Positions 1 to 8,721 of a stretch of 64,000 nucleotides of DNA are shown here, in pieces. The notes beneath the pieces are model-generated. The model searched no databases. It was given only the letters and a program-made list of their open reading frames with translations, and was not told the origin of the DNA. The stretch is from Cypionkella sp. (GTDB taxonomy: Bacteria > Pseudomonadota > Alphaproteobacteria > Rhodobacterales > Rhodobacteraceae). Position 1 is the stretch's first letter, and every line of letters starts with the position of its first letter. Location of the stretch: positions 290,426 through 354,425 of the forward strand of contig NZ_JAUSBA010000034.1 in the NCBI RefSeq assembly GCF_030652235.1, written 5' to 3'. Position numbers and translations under genes: made by a program.

Positions 1-816
1 GTTTGCGCAGCGACATGCAAGCGCGGCGACGTTTGGGCGCTGGAGCAGTGGCAGCCGCAATTTGGCGCTGAATTTGTGGCTATGGCCAAGGATTATCTGG
101 CGCTGTTCGCGGTGAAACCGCCGCTCGCGGTGGCGGCGCGGTTTGAACAGATGCTGGCGCGCGGGGCATCGCGGGTGCGGGCATCGGGTGCTGCACCGAC
201 CGAGTTGCGCCATCCTGCCGGGGTGGGGGACGTGGCGGTTGCGGCGCAGCGTGAACCCTACGCGCGGTTTTTCGCGATGGAGGAAATCGACGTCAGCTTC
301 CGGCGTTTTGACGGCAGTATGAGCCCGCAGGTGACGCGGGCGAGCTTCATTGGCTGCGATGCGGTGACGGTAATGCCTTATGACCCGGTGCGCGACCGGG
401 TGTTGGTGATTGATCAGTTTCGCGCGGGACCTTATTTGCGCGGTGATCCGCAACCTTGGCAGATCGAGGCGATAGCGGGCCGCATTGATCCGGGGGAGAC
501 GCCTGTTGAGGCGGCAAAGCGCGAGGCTGTGGAAGAGGCGGGGTTGGTGTTGGCCGATTTGCTGCCCGTTGCCAGCTATTATCCCAGCCCCGGCTGTTCG
601 GCAGAGTTTCTGTATTCGTTTGTTGCGCTGACCGATCTGCCGGATACGGCGGCGGGGGTGTTTGGTGTCGAGGGCGAGGCGGAAGATATTCGCGGCCATC
701 TGATCAGTTTTGATCGGCTGATGGCGCTGGTGGCTTCGGGTGAAATTTCCAACGCGCCCACCGTGCTGACGGCATTTTGGCTGGCCCAGAATAGGGATCG
801 GTTGCGCCGCGCCTGA
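1..816 (+). CDS. Nudix hydrolase, TrgB-like ADP-ribose pyrophosphatase (5' end outside window)
   Basis: The frame is open from base 1, so the gene begins upstream; the start-like GTG at 76 and ATG at 82 are internal. The Nudix box GRIDPGETPVEAAKREAVEE, followed by AGL, matches Gx5Ex7REUxEExGU. It sits in the C-terminal half with the flanking strands expected of ADP-ribose pyrophosphatases. In Rhodobacteraceae this family (TrgB, linked to tellurite resistance) often has an N-terminal gamma-glutamylcyclotransferase-like domain. The residues visible before codon 26 (RGDVWALEQW) fit the end of such a domain, but that part is off the window. Cytoplasmic hydrolysis of nucleoside diphosphate derivatives is the family role; the exact substrate is inferred. 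The gene is convergent with the next one. Confidence 0.8.
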   Translation, partial: VCAATCKRGDVWALEQWQPQFGAEFVAMAKDYLALFAVKPPLAVAARFEQMLARGASRVRASGAAPTELRHPAGVGDVAVAAQREPYARFFAMEEIDVSFRRFDGSMSPQVTRASFIGCDAVTVMPYDPVRDRVLVIDQFRAGPYLRGDPQPWQIEAIAGRIDPGETPVEAAKREAVEEAGLVLADLLPVASYYPSPGCSAEFLYSFVALTDLPDTAAGVFGVEGEAEDIRGHLISFDRLMALVASGEISNAPTVLTAFWLAQNRDRLRRA

Positions 817-817
817 G

Positions 818-881
818 CCCCGCGCAACCGATTTTTGAGAAAAATCGTGCCGGAATTTTCGAAAACTCCGGTTGCGCGGGG
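818..881. terminator. Cruciform-like intergenic palindrome between convergent genes
   Basis: A perfect 13-bp outer inverted repeat (818-830 CCCCGCGCAACCG and 869-881) encloses two inner hairpins: 829-847 (CGATTTTTGAGAAAAATCG) and one with CCGGA/TCCGG arms at about 850-870. It lies between the stop of the Nudix gene and the stop of the minus-strand dehydrogenase, so it may act as a bidirectional terminator. There is no long T run. The inner 19-bp motif recurs inverted at 15817-15835. Confidence 0.6.
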
Positions 882-892
882 GACAGGCGGTG

Positions 893-2053
893 TTACAGCG
901 CCAGTTTAGTCCAAGCGCCATTCTTGATGGAAGACCGCACGCAGGCATCGACAAAGGCGACACCTTCGAGACCTTCTTTCAACCCCGGGAAGCTGACTGC
1001 GCTGTCCAGTGCCGACCCATCGCGCCGTGCGATGATTGCGCGTCCGGCCTCGGCGTAGATATTGGCGAAGCCTTCCAGATAGCCTTCGGGATGCCCGGGC
1101 GGGATGCGGGTGACGCGGGCGGCAGCGTCGCCGGTGCCTGCACCGCCCCGCGTCAACCGATAGCGCGGCGCGGCCAAGGGGGTGACCCAGAGGTAGTTGG
1201 GGTTTTCCTGCTCCCATTCAATCCCGGCTTTGGTGCCATAAATCCGCAGGCGCAGGCCGTTTTCTTGGCCTGCGGCGACTTGGGAACACCACAGCATCCC
1301 GCGCGCGCCAGAGCTGTAGCGCAGCAGGACATGGGCGTTGTCATCGACTCGCCTTCCGGGGACAAAGCTTTGCAGGTCGGCGGCGAGCTCGGAAAGCGTC
1401 AGGCCAGAGACGAAATTGGCGAGGTTGAAGGCATGGGTGCCGATATCGCCTGTCGAACCACCGGCACCAGAGCGCGCCGGATCGGTGCGCCAATCGGCTT
1501 GTTTGTTGTCGACCTCATGCGCCAGCCAGTCTTGGGCGTATTCAACTTGCACCAGCCGAATATCGCCCAGATCGCCGGCCTGAACCATGGCTTTGGCTTG
1601 GCGGATCATCGGATAGCCAGTGTAGTTGTGGGTCAAGGCAAACACTACGCCCGAGGCTTCGGCGGCTTTGGCCAGCTTTTTCGCCTCCGCCAGCGTCGCG
1701 GTCAGCGGTTTGTCGCAGATCACATGGATGCCGCGTTTGAGAAACTCTAACGCCACGGGGGCGTGCATGTGGTTGGGGGTGACGATCGCGACGGCCTCGA
1801 TGCCGTCTTTGCGCCGGGCTTCTTTTTGGGCCATCTCGGCAAAGCTGCCATAGCTACGCGCCACGCCAATATCGGCGGCAGAGGCGGCGGAGCGTTCGGG
1901 GTCGGACGAAAACGCCCCGGCCACCAGTTCGTATTGATCGTCAATGCGGCTGGCGATGCGGTGGACGGCGCCGATGAAAGCGCCACGACCGCCGCCAACC
2001 ATGCCAAGACGGATGCGGGGCGCGCGGGCGGTGTGAGCTGCGGTGATGGCCAT
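893..2053 (-). CDS. Gfo/Idh/MocA family sugar dehydrogenase (first copy)
   Basis: This is a 386-residue NAD(P)-dependent oxidoreductase. The N-terminal Rossmann fold has the dinucleotide motif [12 protein letters not shown] near residue 18. The family EKP-type motif appears as CDKPLT near residue 115, with the catalytic lysine. The C-terminal alpha/beta domain has the usual GDIGTHAFN segment carrying the active-site histidine. Family members oxidise a sugar or cyclitol hydroxyl. It starts 3 nt after the stop of the isomerase at 2057-3112, so the two are co-transcribed on the minus strand behind the LacI regulator. By analogy with E. coli ycj-type clusters it may act at C3 of a glycoside, but the substrate is inferred. 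A second, divergent paralogue lies at 11882-13015. Confidence 0.85.
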   Translation of the reverse strand: MAITAAHTARAPRIRLGMVGGGRGAFIGAVHRIASRIDDQYELVAGAFSSDPERSAASAADIGVARSYGSFAEMAQKEARRKDGIEAVAIVTPNHMHAPVALEFLKRGIHVICDKPLTATLAEAKKLAKAAEASGVVFALTHNYTGYPMIRQAKAMVQAGDLGDIRLVQVEYAQDWLAHEVDNKQADWRTDPARSGAGGSTGDIGTHAFNLANFVSGLTLSELAADLQSFVPGRRVDDNAHVLLRYSSGARGMLWCSQVAAGQENGLRLRIYGTKAGIEWEQENPNYLWVTPLAAPRYRLTRGGAGTGDAAARVTRIPPGHPEGYLEGFANIYAEAGRAIIARRDGSALDSAVSFPGLKEGLEGVAFVDACVRSSIKNGAWTKLAL

Positions 2054-2056
2054 GAT

Positions 2057-3112
2057 CTACTCCAATCCCAACATGCGGCGGTTGGCGGCGCGGTCGGTGC
2101 CTGCATCGGCAAAATCGTCAAACGCCTTTTCGGTGACGCGGATCAGGTGTTTGGCGACGTAAGCCGCGCCTTCGCGCGCGCCGTCTTCGGGGTGCTTGAT
2201 GCAGCATTCCCATTCCACCACCGCCCAGCCGTCAAAGCCGTGTTGGGTGAGTTTCGAGAAGATGCCGCCGAAATCAACCTGCCCATCGCCGACCGAGCGG
2301 AAGCGGCCCGCGCGGTTGATCCAAGACTGGAAGCCACCGTAGACGCCTTGGCGGCCTGTGGGGTTGAGTTCTGCATCCTTGACGTGGAACATCTTGATGC
2401 GCTCGTGGTAGATGTCGATATGCGCAAGGTAATCAAGGTGTTGCAGCACATAGTGGCTGGGATCATACAGCATGTTGGCGCGGGGATGGTTGTTGACACG
2501 CTCTAGGAACATCTCAAACGAGATGCCGTCATGCAGGTCTTCGCCGGGGTGAATCTCATAGGCCAAATCAATGCCGCAGGCGTCGGCGTGGTTGAGCAGC
2601 GGCGTCCAGCGGCGGGCGAGTTCGTCAAAGGCTTCCTCGACCAAACCCGCCGGGCGTTGCGGCCATGGGTAAAGGTAGGGCCAAGCCAGCGCACCCGAGA
2701 AGGTTGCATGCGCGGTGAGGCCAAGGTTCTTGCTGGCGGTCAGGGCTTTGGTGACCTGATCCACCGCCCAAGCCTGCCGGGCTTTCGGATTGCCACGCAC
2801 TTCTGGGGCGGCGAAGCCATCAAACTGGGTGTCATAGGCGGGATGCACGGCGACCAACTGGCCTTGCAGGTGGGTCGAAAGCTCGGTGATTTCCACGCCA
2901 TTCTGCGCGGCGATGCCCTTCAATTCGTCGCAATAGGTTTTTGAGCTGGCGGCTTTGTCCAAATCAATCAGCCGCGCGTCCCAAGACGGCACCTGCACGC
3001 CTTTGTACCCGCAGTCGGCGGCCCATTTGGTGATGGCATCAAAGCTGTTGAACGGCGCTGCATCGCCTGCGAATTGCGCTAGAAACAGCGCCGGTCCTTT
3101 GATCGTCTTCAT
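2057..3112 (-). CDS. TIM-barrel sugar isomerase/epimerase (AP endonuclease 2 fold)
   Basis: This is a 351-residue xylose-isomerase-like TIM barrel. Metal-site residues are visible in order: Glu in YEIHPGE, Asp/His in YDPSHY, His/Asp in FHVKDAE and Glu in VVEWE. The length exceeds that of small IolE/IolI proteins and fits the IolE/YcjR-like sugar phosphate isomerase/epimerase group. A GGGAGAG ribosome site precedes the ATG. It lies 9 nt downstream of the LacI-type regulator and directly upstream of the dehydrogenase, in one minus-strand operon. The likely role is epimerising or isomerising a keto sugar made by the partner dehydrogenase; this is inferred from the pairing, which recurs at 11123-13015. 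Confidence 0.8.
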   Translation of the reverse strand: MKTIKGPALFLAQFAGDAAPFNSFDAITKWAADCGYKGVQVPSWDARLIDLDKAASSKTYCDELKGIAAQNGVEITELSTHLQGQLVAVHPAYDTQFDGFAAPEVRGNPKARQAWAVDQVTKALTASKNLGLTAHATFSGALAWPYLYPWPQRPAGLVEEAFDELARRWTPLLNHADACGIDLAYEIHPGEDLHDGISFEMFLERVNNHPRANMLYDPSHYVLQHLDYLAHIDIYHERIKMFHVKDAELNPTGRQGVYGGFQSWINRAGRFRSVGDGQVDFGGIFSKLTQHGFDGWAVVEWECCIKHPEDGAREGAAYVAKHLIRVTEKAFDDFADAGTDRAANRRMLGLE

Positions 3113-3121
3113 GGTCTCTCC

Positions 3122-4162
3122 CTAATTTCCCGTGCGGAAGTCCGATGCTTGCGGCACTTCCAGTGCTTGTCCTTGATCCGGCGCGCGACCCTCGATCGCG
3201 GCCATCACGGCGCGGGCCAGAAAATTCCCGGCGCGCGCCACATCCTCGTTCACCACGATCATCTCTTTGCGAAAACGGTGCAACAGCCGGATGGCTTCTT
3301 TTGAGACAACATCCAGATTTTTACCGATCTGCAAGCCTGCGCTTTCGACGCCCGCCACCGCTGCAATCGCACCTGTGGTCGATCCGGCGATGATCGCATC
3401 TGGCGCTGCATCGGAAAATCGCTGGGCGACCGCCGCTTCTATATCATCCGCCGAACTGTCCGAGGTGACAGTATCGGCCAATTCGAACCGCATGTTGCGT
3501 GCGGTGGCCTCTTGGCTGGCGCCCATGATCATGTGGCGGGCATACATATGGTTGCGCGGCGGCGCGATCATATAGACATGGCGGCGCTGACGCTCGGCCA
3601 GCGCTTGCACGGCAAGATGCCCAAAGGCTTCGTTGTCATAGTCGAAATAAGGGTGATCGAGCCCCATATCGGTGCGGCCATGGGTGGCGAAGGGGATGTG
3701 ATGCTCGGTCATATAGCGGATGCGCGGATCGTCGGGCTTGGTCTGGTTCAGGATGATGCCGTCGGCGCTTTCAGTCTCAACAATATAGCGTACCGGGTCC
3801 ATCGGGTCTTGGTCGCGGAAAAACGGCATCACCACCAGATGGTAGGCCGTGCCGCGCAGGGCGTCGGCGATGGAGTATAGAAGTTTCGAGGTGTGGTTCA
3901 TCACATCGGATTCAGTCGACAGCAGCAAGGCAATCACATTGGTCTTTCCTGTGCGCAAACGCACAGCGGCGCGGTTCTGCCGGTAGCCGAGCTTCAAGGC
4001 GGTTTCGCGCACCCGACGCTTGGTTTCCTCACCAATATCGGGGGCATCCTTCAGCGCCCGGCTGACTGTGGCAATCGCAAGCCCGGTGGCGGCGGCGATG
4101 GTTTTCAGCGTGGGCCGTTCCGCCCCAACAAGGGGCAGGGGTGATTCTGTCATCGCATCCAT
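3122..4162 (-). CDS. LacI-family transcriptional regulator of the carbohydrate locus
   Basis: The N-terminal LacI helix-turn-helix reads TLKTIAAATGLAIATVSRAL, with the hinge helix following around residue 60. A periplasmic-binding-protein-like effector domain ends at the C terminus. An open frame extends upstream to 4354, but family alignment places the start at the ATG at 4162 or, equally possible, at 4153; a GGGA precedes both. The gene heads a minus-strand operon with the isomerase and dehydrogenase and is divergent from the ABC importer. The palindromes at 4415-4449 are its likely operators, implying repression relieved by an imported sugar. The effector is unknown. Confidence 0.85.
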   Translation of the reverse strand: MDAMTESPLPLVGAERPTLKTIAAATGLAIATVSRALKDAPDIGEETKRRVRETALKLGYRQNRAAVRLRTGKTNVIALLLSTESDVMNHTSKLLYSIADALRGTAYHLVVMPFFRDQDPMDPVRYIVETESADGIILNQTKPDDPRIRYMTEHHIPFATHGRTDMGLDHPYFDYDNEAFGHLAVQALAERQRRHVYMIAPPRNHMYARHMIMGASQEATARNMRFELADTVTSDSSADDIEAAVAQRFSDAAPDAIIAGSTTGAIAAVAGVESAGLQIGKNLDVVSKEAIRLLHRFRKEMIVVNEDVARAGNFLARAVMAAIEGRAPDQGQALEVPQASDFRTGN

Positions 4163-4414
4163 TCCCGAAACCTGCCGCTTCTTTTGGCGGTAATCCGCGC
4201 AATCTTCCAGCCCAGTGATTCGCCGTCTCGCCTTGTGACTTGCGGTGGATGCCCGATGAGTTGCGATGGCAAACCGCGCCAACTTGCCCATAATTTCAGA
4301 GACTTCCTCACCCGCAAGCGGCACCGCCCAAACCAAAGATCCTGCGCATACCACCCATAATCAAGCCGCAGAAATTTACAACCGACAAGCGAAAAGATTG
4401 CTTGATTGAAAAAA

Positions 4415-4449
4415 CTATAACGTTATAGGATCGGGCTATAACGATATAG
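4415..4449. promoter_or_regulatory. Tandem LacI-type operators in the divergent intergenic region
   Basis: CTATAACGTTATAG (4415-4428) is a perfect 14-bp palindrome with a central CG, typical of LacI operators. CTATAACGATATAG (4436-4449) repeats it with one mismatch. Their centres are 21 bp apart, two helical turns, so two dimers could bind the same face. They lie in the 341-bp gap 4163-4503 between the regulator and the importer. The rest of the gap shows no gene, only a short direct repeat of CAAACGAT near 4464-4490. Confidence 0.75.
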
Positions 4450-4503
4450 ACGGCAGGACTATCAAACGATTTGGCAGAATACCAAACGATCTGGGAGGAT
4501 CTT

Positions 4504-5733
4504 ATGAAGAATTGGAAACTGGCCGCTGGCCTGCTTTTGTCGGTGGCACTGCCGTCCGGGGCCTATGCCACCGATCTGGAAGTGACGCATTGGTGGACCT
4601 CTGGCGGTGAAGCGGCGGCGGTGGCTGAGCTTGCGAAAGCCTTTGATGCCTCGGGCGATCACTGGGTTGATGGTGCGATTGCGGGCGGCGGCGATACCGC
4701 CCGTCCGGTGATGATCGCACGCATCACCGGTGGCGATCCGATGGGGGCGACGCAGTTTAACCACGGACAGCAAGCTTTGGAACTGGTGCAGGCTGGCTTG
4801 ATGCTGGACCTGACCGATGTGGCCGAAGCCAACAAGTGGCGCGATGTGATCAACCCGATCTCGCTGCTGGACGGCTGCACCATTGACGGCAAGGTCTATT
4901 GTGCGCCAATGAACATTCACTCACCAGAATGGCTGTGGATCAACAACAAGATTTATGAAGATCTGGGCATCCCGGTGCCGGCCAACTGGACAGAATTTGT
5001 GGCCTCGGCGCCGCAGGTCGAAGCTGCTGGCAAGATCCCGTTGGCCTTGGGGCGTCAGGCTTGGCAGTCGAACCTTGCATTCAACGCGATTGCGATCGGT
5101 ATTGGCGGGCTTGATCTGTGGAAGAAGGTCAATGTCGATAAGGATATGGAAGCCGCCGCTGGGCCTGAGATGCTGAAGGTGTTCCAAGCCTCGGCGGATG
5201 CGCGCAAACTGGCGTCGAAATCGACCGTTCAAGATTGGAACCAAGCCACCAATATGGTGATCACCGGCGATGCTGCGGGTCAGATCATGGGCGACTGGGC
5301 GCAGGGCGAATTCGCGGTGGCGGGCAAGGTTGCGGGCAAGGATTACACCTGTCTGCCGGGTCTGGGGTTGAATGCGTATCTGTCGACCGGCGGCGATGCG
5401 TTCTACTTCCCGAAACTGGCGGACCCCGAGCAGGAAGCCGCACAGAAGCGTCTGGCGGCGCTGTTGGTCAGCCCGGATGTGCAAGTGGCGTTCAACCTGA
5501 AGAAAGGCTCGCTGCCGATCCGTGGCGACATTGATATGTCTGCCGCCAATGATTGCATGAAGAAGGGGCTGGAGATTTTGAAATCCGGCAATGTGGTGCC
5601 TGCGGGCGATCAGGTCTGGTCGCCGGACGTGCAAACCCAACTGGGCGATATGCAAAGCCAATTCTGGAGCGGTGATATGACCCCAGAAGACGCCCAAGCG
5701 CGCTATGTCGAAATCCTGAAGACCGGGCTTTAA
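4504..5733 (+). CDS. Carbohydrate ABC transporter substrate-binding protein (family 1)
   Basis: This is a 409-residue periplasmic binding protein. The start at ATG 4504 is set by a GGGAGG ribosome site at 4493-4498 and by the signal peptide that begins there (MKNWKLAAGLLLSVALPSGAYA, ending at an AYA cleavage site). The mature protein begins with TDLEVTHWWTSGGE, typical of MalE/UgpB-like family 1 solute-binding proteins. It is the first gene of the plus-strand importer operon. A strong hairpin follows it, which would keep its expression above that of the permeases. The ligand is probably an oligosaccharide released for the beta-mannosidase-like enzyme downstream; this is inferred from context. 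Confidence 0.88.
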   Translation: MKNWKLAAGLLLSVALPSGAYATDLEVTHWWTSGGEAAAVAELAKAFDASGDHWVDGAIAGGGDTARPVMIARITGGDPMGATQFNHGQQALELVQAGLMLDLTDVAEANKWRDVINPISLLDGCTIDGKVYCAPMNIHSPEWLWINNKIYEDLGIPVPANWTEFVASAPQVEAAGKIPLALGRQAWQSNLAFNAIAIGIGGLDLWKKVNVDKDMEAAAGPEMLKVFQASADARKLASKSTVQDWNQATNMVITGDAAGQIMGDWAQGEFAVAGKVAGKDYTCLPGLGLNAYLSTGGDAFYFPKLADPEQEAAQKRLAALLVSPDVQVAFNLKKGSLPIRGDIDMSAANDCMKKGLEILKSGNVVPAGDQVWSPDVQTQLGDMQSQFWSGDMTPEDAQARYVEILKTGL

Positions 5734-5742
5734 GCCTGTCGC

Positions 5743-5784
5743 TGCAAAAGCGCCGCTCGGGCCAGTTCGGGCGGCGCTTTTGCA
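5743..5784 (+). terminator. Hairpin attenuator between binding protein and permeases
   Basis: Perfect 14-bp arms TGCAAAAGCGCCGC (5743-5756) and its complement (5771-5784) flank a 14-nt loop. The right arm contains a T run. Such a partial terminator or mRNA stabiliser after the binding-protein gene is common in ABC operons, where it lets the binding protein be made in excess. Confidence 0.7.
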
Positions 5785-5818
5785 ACCAACTGCGGATTTG
5801 CAGGGGAGAAGCCAGAGC

Positions 5819-6712
5819 ATGGCAGGAAAACCAAAGGGGCTGCGGCTTTTTCGCAACCTGAACGCCAAGGTCGCGGCGGTGCCGATGGTGCTGACCACCA
5901 TGGTGGTGTTTGTCGGCGGCACGTTGTGGACGGTGCTGTATTCCTTCACCAATTCCAAGCTGTTACCGAGGCTGGAGTTTGTCGGCATCGACCAATACAA
6001 GCGGCTTTGGTCGAACGATCTGTGGAATGCCGCGATCTGGAACCTTGCGTTTTACGGGGTGATGTCGCTGGTTTTCACCATCGTGATGGGTTTCGTACTG
6101 GCGGTGCTGCTGGATCAGAAAATCCGCTTTGAAGACACCTTCCGCACCATCATGCTGTATCCGTTTGCTTTGTCTTTCATCGTCACCGGCCTCGTCTGGC
6201 AGTGGATTTTGAACCCCGAGATGGGGATTCAAGAGGTGGTGCGCCGGATGGGGTTTGAGACCTTCACCTTCGATCCGCTGCACAATCCGGATACGGTTCT
6301 CTATGGTCTGCTGATCGCGGGGTTATGGCAGGGCACTGGATTTACCATGTGCCTGATGCTGGCGGGCCTGCGCGGCATTGACGAAGATATCTGGAAAGCC
6401 TCTCGAGTGGACGGCATTCCAAAGTGGAAAACCTATATCTTCGTGGTGATCCCGATGATGCGTCCGGTGTTTATGACCACTTTGGTGATCGTCGCCGCAG
6501 GCATCATCAAGCTTTATGATCTGGTGGTGGCGCAAACCTCGGGTGGGCCGGGCAATGCCAGCCAAGTGCCGGCAATGTATGTCTATCGCTACATGTTCAC
6601 CGCGCAAAACCTTGGCCAAGGCTTTGCCGCCAGCACAATGATGTTGCTGTCGGTGCTGATCGTGCTGGTGCCTTGGGCCTATCTGGAATTTGGGGGCAAA
6701 AAGCATGGTTGA
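5819..6712 (+). CDS. ABC sugar permease, MalF/UgpA type
   Basis: This is a 297-residue inner-membrane permease with about six hydrophobic segments. The EAA loop reads EDIWKASRVDGIPKWKTYIF, the coupling site for the ATPase. The ATG at 5819 follows GGGGAGAA and is preferred to an upstream in-frame ATG that would lie inside the attenuator. The C terminus overlaps the next permease by 8 nt, indicating coupled translation. With the MalG-like partner it should form the transmembrane channel of the importer. Confidence 0.88.
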   Translation: MAGKPKGLRLFRNLNAKVAAVPMVLTTMVVFVGGTLWTVLYSFTNSKLLPRLEFVGIDQYKRLWSNDLWNAAIWNLAFYGVMSLVFTIVMGFVLAVLLDQKIRFEDTFRTIMLYPFALSFIVTGLVWQWILNPEMGIQEVVRRMGFETFTFDPLHNPDTVLYGLLIAGLWQGTGFTMCLMLAGLRGIDEDIWKASRVDGIPKWKTYIFVVIPMMRPVFMTTLVIVAAGIIKLYDLVVAQTSGGPGNASQVPAMYVYRYMFTAQNLGQGFAASTMMLLSVLIVLVPWAYLEFGGKKHG

Positions 6713-7631
6713 TGTGGCAACTCACGGCGCGACGGCTCACGGCGCGACGGGCGTGCAGCCACGCGGGGCCAAGCCGAAACGGCGGTTCTCGGGCGGCAAT
6801 ATCATGCTTTACGGCACATTGTTTGTGGTGTCGGTCTACTACCTGCTGCCCTTGTGGGTGATGGTGATGACCTCGCTGAAAGGCATGCCGGAAATCCGCA
6901 TGGGCAATATCTTTGCGCCGCCGGTTGAGATCACCTTTCAACCTTGGGTCAAAGCGTGGTCCGAGGCTTGCACCGGGTTGAACTGCGACGGGCTTTCAAG
7001 GGGCTTCTGGAACTCGGTGATGATCACGGTGCCGTCGGTGATCATCTCGATCATCGTGGCGAGCGTGAACGGCTATGCTTTGGTGAACTGGCGCTTCAAA
7101 GGGTCAGAGGTGTTCTTCACCATTCTGATTTTCGGCTCGTTCATCCCATATCAGATCATGCTTTATCCCATCGTCATCCTGCTGCGCGAGTTGCATATTT
7201 ACGGCACGCTTTACGGTCTGATCCTTGTGCACACGATCTTCGGGATGCCAATCCTGACGCTGCTGTTTCGCAACTATTTCAGCAGCTTGCCGGAGGAATT
7301 GTTCAAAGCCGCCCGCGTCGATGGCGCAGGGTTCTGGCGGATATACCTGCAAATCATGGTGCCGATGAGCCTGCCGATTTTTGTGGTGGCGCTGATCCTG
7401 CAAATCACCGGGATCTGGAACGACTTCCTGTTTGGCGTCGTGTTCACCAAGCCCGAAATTTACCCGATGACGGTGCAGCTGAACAACATCGTCAATTCGG
7501 TGCAGGGGGTGAAGGAATACAACGTCAATATGGCGGCGACCCTGCTGACGGGGCTTGTGCCGCTGTTCATCTACTTCGTCTCTGGCAAACTCTTTGTTCG
7601 CGGCATTGCTGCTGGCGCCGTGAAAGGCTGA
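6705..7631 (+). CDS. ABC sugar permease, MalG/UgpE type
   Basis: This is a 308-residue permease starting at the ATG at 6705 (MVDVATHG), inside the end of the preceding gene. A short polar N-terminal stretch with an ATHGATAHGATG repeat precedes the first membrane helix. The EAA loop is PEELFKAARVDGAGFWRIY. MalG-type proteins pair with the MalF-type partner and the ATPase dimer. The only oddity is the repeat-rich N terminus. The ATPase gene starts 3 nt downstream. Confidence 0.88.
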   Translation: MVDVATHGATAHGATGVQPRGAKPKRRFSGGNIMLYGTLFVVSVYYLLPLWVMVMTSLKGMPEIRMGNIFAPPVEITFQPWVKAWSEACTGLNCDGLSRGFWNSVMITVPSVIISIIVASVNGYALVNWRFKGSEVFFTILIFGSFIPYQIMLYPIVILLRELHIYGTLYGLILVHTIFGMPILTLLFRNYFSSLPEELFKAARVDGAGFWRIYLQIMVPMSLPIFVVALILQITGIWNDFLFGVVFTKPEIYPMTVQLNNIVNSVQGVKEYNVNMAATLLTGLVPLFIYFVSGKLFVRGIAAGAVKG

Positions 7632-7634
7632 CCC

Positions 7635-8717
7635 ATGACCCATTCCATCCAAGTCAAAGACTTGACGCTGAATTTCGGTTCGGTTTCGGTGTTGAAGAAT
7701 ATGAATATCGACGTGGCAGAGGGCGAGTTCATCGTGCTGTTGGGGCCGTCAGGTTGCGGGAAATCGACCTTGCTGAACTGTCTGGCGGGGCTGTTGGACA
7801 TCACCGACGGCGAGATTTGGATCAAGGGCAAGAACGTCACTTGGGCCGAACCCAGCGAGCGGGGCATCGGCATGGTGTTCCAAAGCTACGCGCTTTATCC
7901 GCAAATGACGGTGCGCGGAAACCTTTCGTTCGGGCTGAAGAATGCCCGGATGCCGAAGGAAGAAATCGACAAACGCATCGCGCGGGCGGCAGAGATTTTG
8001 CAGATTGAGCCGTTGCTGGACCGCAAACCTGCCGCTTTGTCAGGTGGCCAGCGGCAGCGGGTGGCGATTGGCCGGGCCTTGGTGCGTGACGTTGATGTGT
8101 TCTTGTTTGACGAGCCTTTGTCGAACCTTGACGCCAAGTTGCGCAGCGAATTACGTGTGGAAATCAAGCGCTTGCACAGCCGGCTGAACAACACGATGGT
8201 CTATGTGACGCATGATCAGATTGAGGCTTTGACGCTGGCCGACCGCATTGCGGTGATGCGCGGCGGCCTGATCCAGCAACTCGCCGCCCCGCAGGAAATC
8301 TACAACCGTCCGTCGAACCTGTTCGTGGCGGGCTTCATCGGCAGCCCGTCGATGAACTTCCTGCATGGGGCGACGATTGACGGCGGGGCTGCCTTCCAAT
8401 TCGCCAACACCAAGATCAACCTTGCGGGCTATGAGGGCGGTGCGATTTTGGAGCGCCCGAAAGCCATCCTCGGCCTGCGCCCCGAGCATCTGCACATTCA
8501 GGACCATGCCGAACCCGGCCTGACGATCCCGGCGGTGGTCGAGATTGACGAGCCGATGGGGGCTGACAGTCTGGTTTGGCTGGAGGCTGAGGGTGGTCTG
8601 AAAATGTCGGTCCGCGTGCCGGTGGAACGCCGGATGGCTGCGGGCACAGCGGTGCATTTGAAAGTGGATATCCCGAAGGCGTCGATTTTCGACACGGCAT
8701 CCGAACAGCGGGTCTAA
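7635..8717 (+). CDS. ABC transporter ATPase, MalK/UgpC type
   Basis: This is a 360-residue importer ATPase with Walker [11 protein letters not shown]-loop in VFQSYALYPQ, signature [15 protein letters not shown], Walker B VFLFDEP, D-loop SNLDAKLR and switch histidine THDQ. A C-terminal OB/TOBE regulatory domain occupies roughly the last 120 residues (LGLRPEHL and following). MalK-type ATPases energise family 1 oligosaccharide importers. It ends 4 nt before the beta-mannosidase-like gene, so uptake and hydrolysis genes share a transcript. Confidence 0.9.
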   Translation: MTHSIQVKDLTLNFGSVSVLKNMNIDVAEGEFIVLLGPSGCGKSTLLNCLAGLLDITDGEIWIKGKNVTWAEPSERGIGMVFQSYALYPQMTVRGNLSFGLKNARMPKEEIDKRIARAAEILQIEPLLDRKPAALSGGQRQRVAIGRALVRDVDVFLFDEPLSNLDAKLRSELRVEIKRLHSRLNNTMVYVTHDQIEALTLADRIAVMRGGLIQQLAAPQEIYNRPSNLFVAGFIGSPSMNFLHGATIDGGAAFQFANTKINLAGYEGGAILERPKAILGLRPEHLHIQDHAEPGLTIPAVVEIDEPMGADSLVWLEAEGGLKMSVRVPVERRMAAGTAVHLKVDIPKASIFDTASEQRV

Positions 8718-8721
8718 GGCA

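Noticed and set aside
872..2506. Long plus-strand frames opposite the minus-strand dehydrogenase and isomerase
   Set aside because: There is no family similarity, and the minus-strand proteins have clear Rossmann and TIM-barrel motifs.
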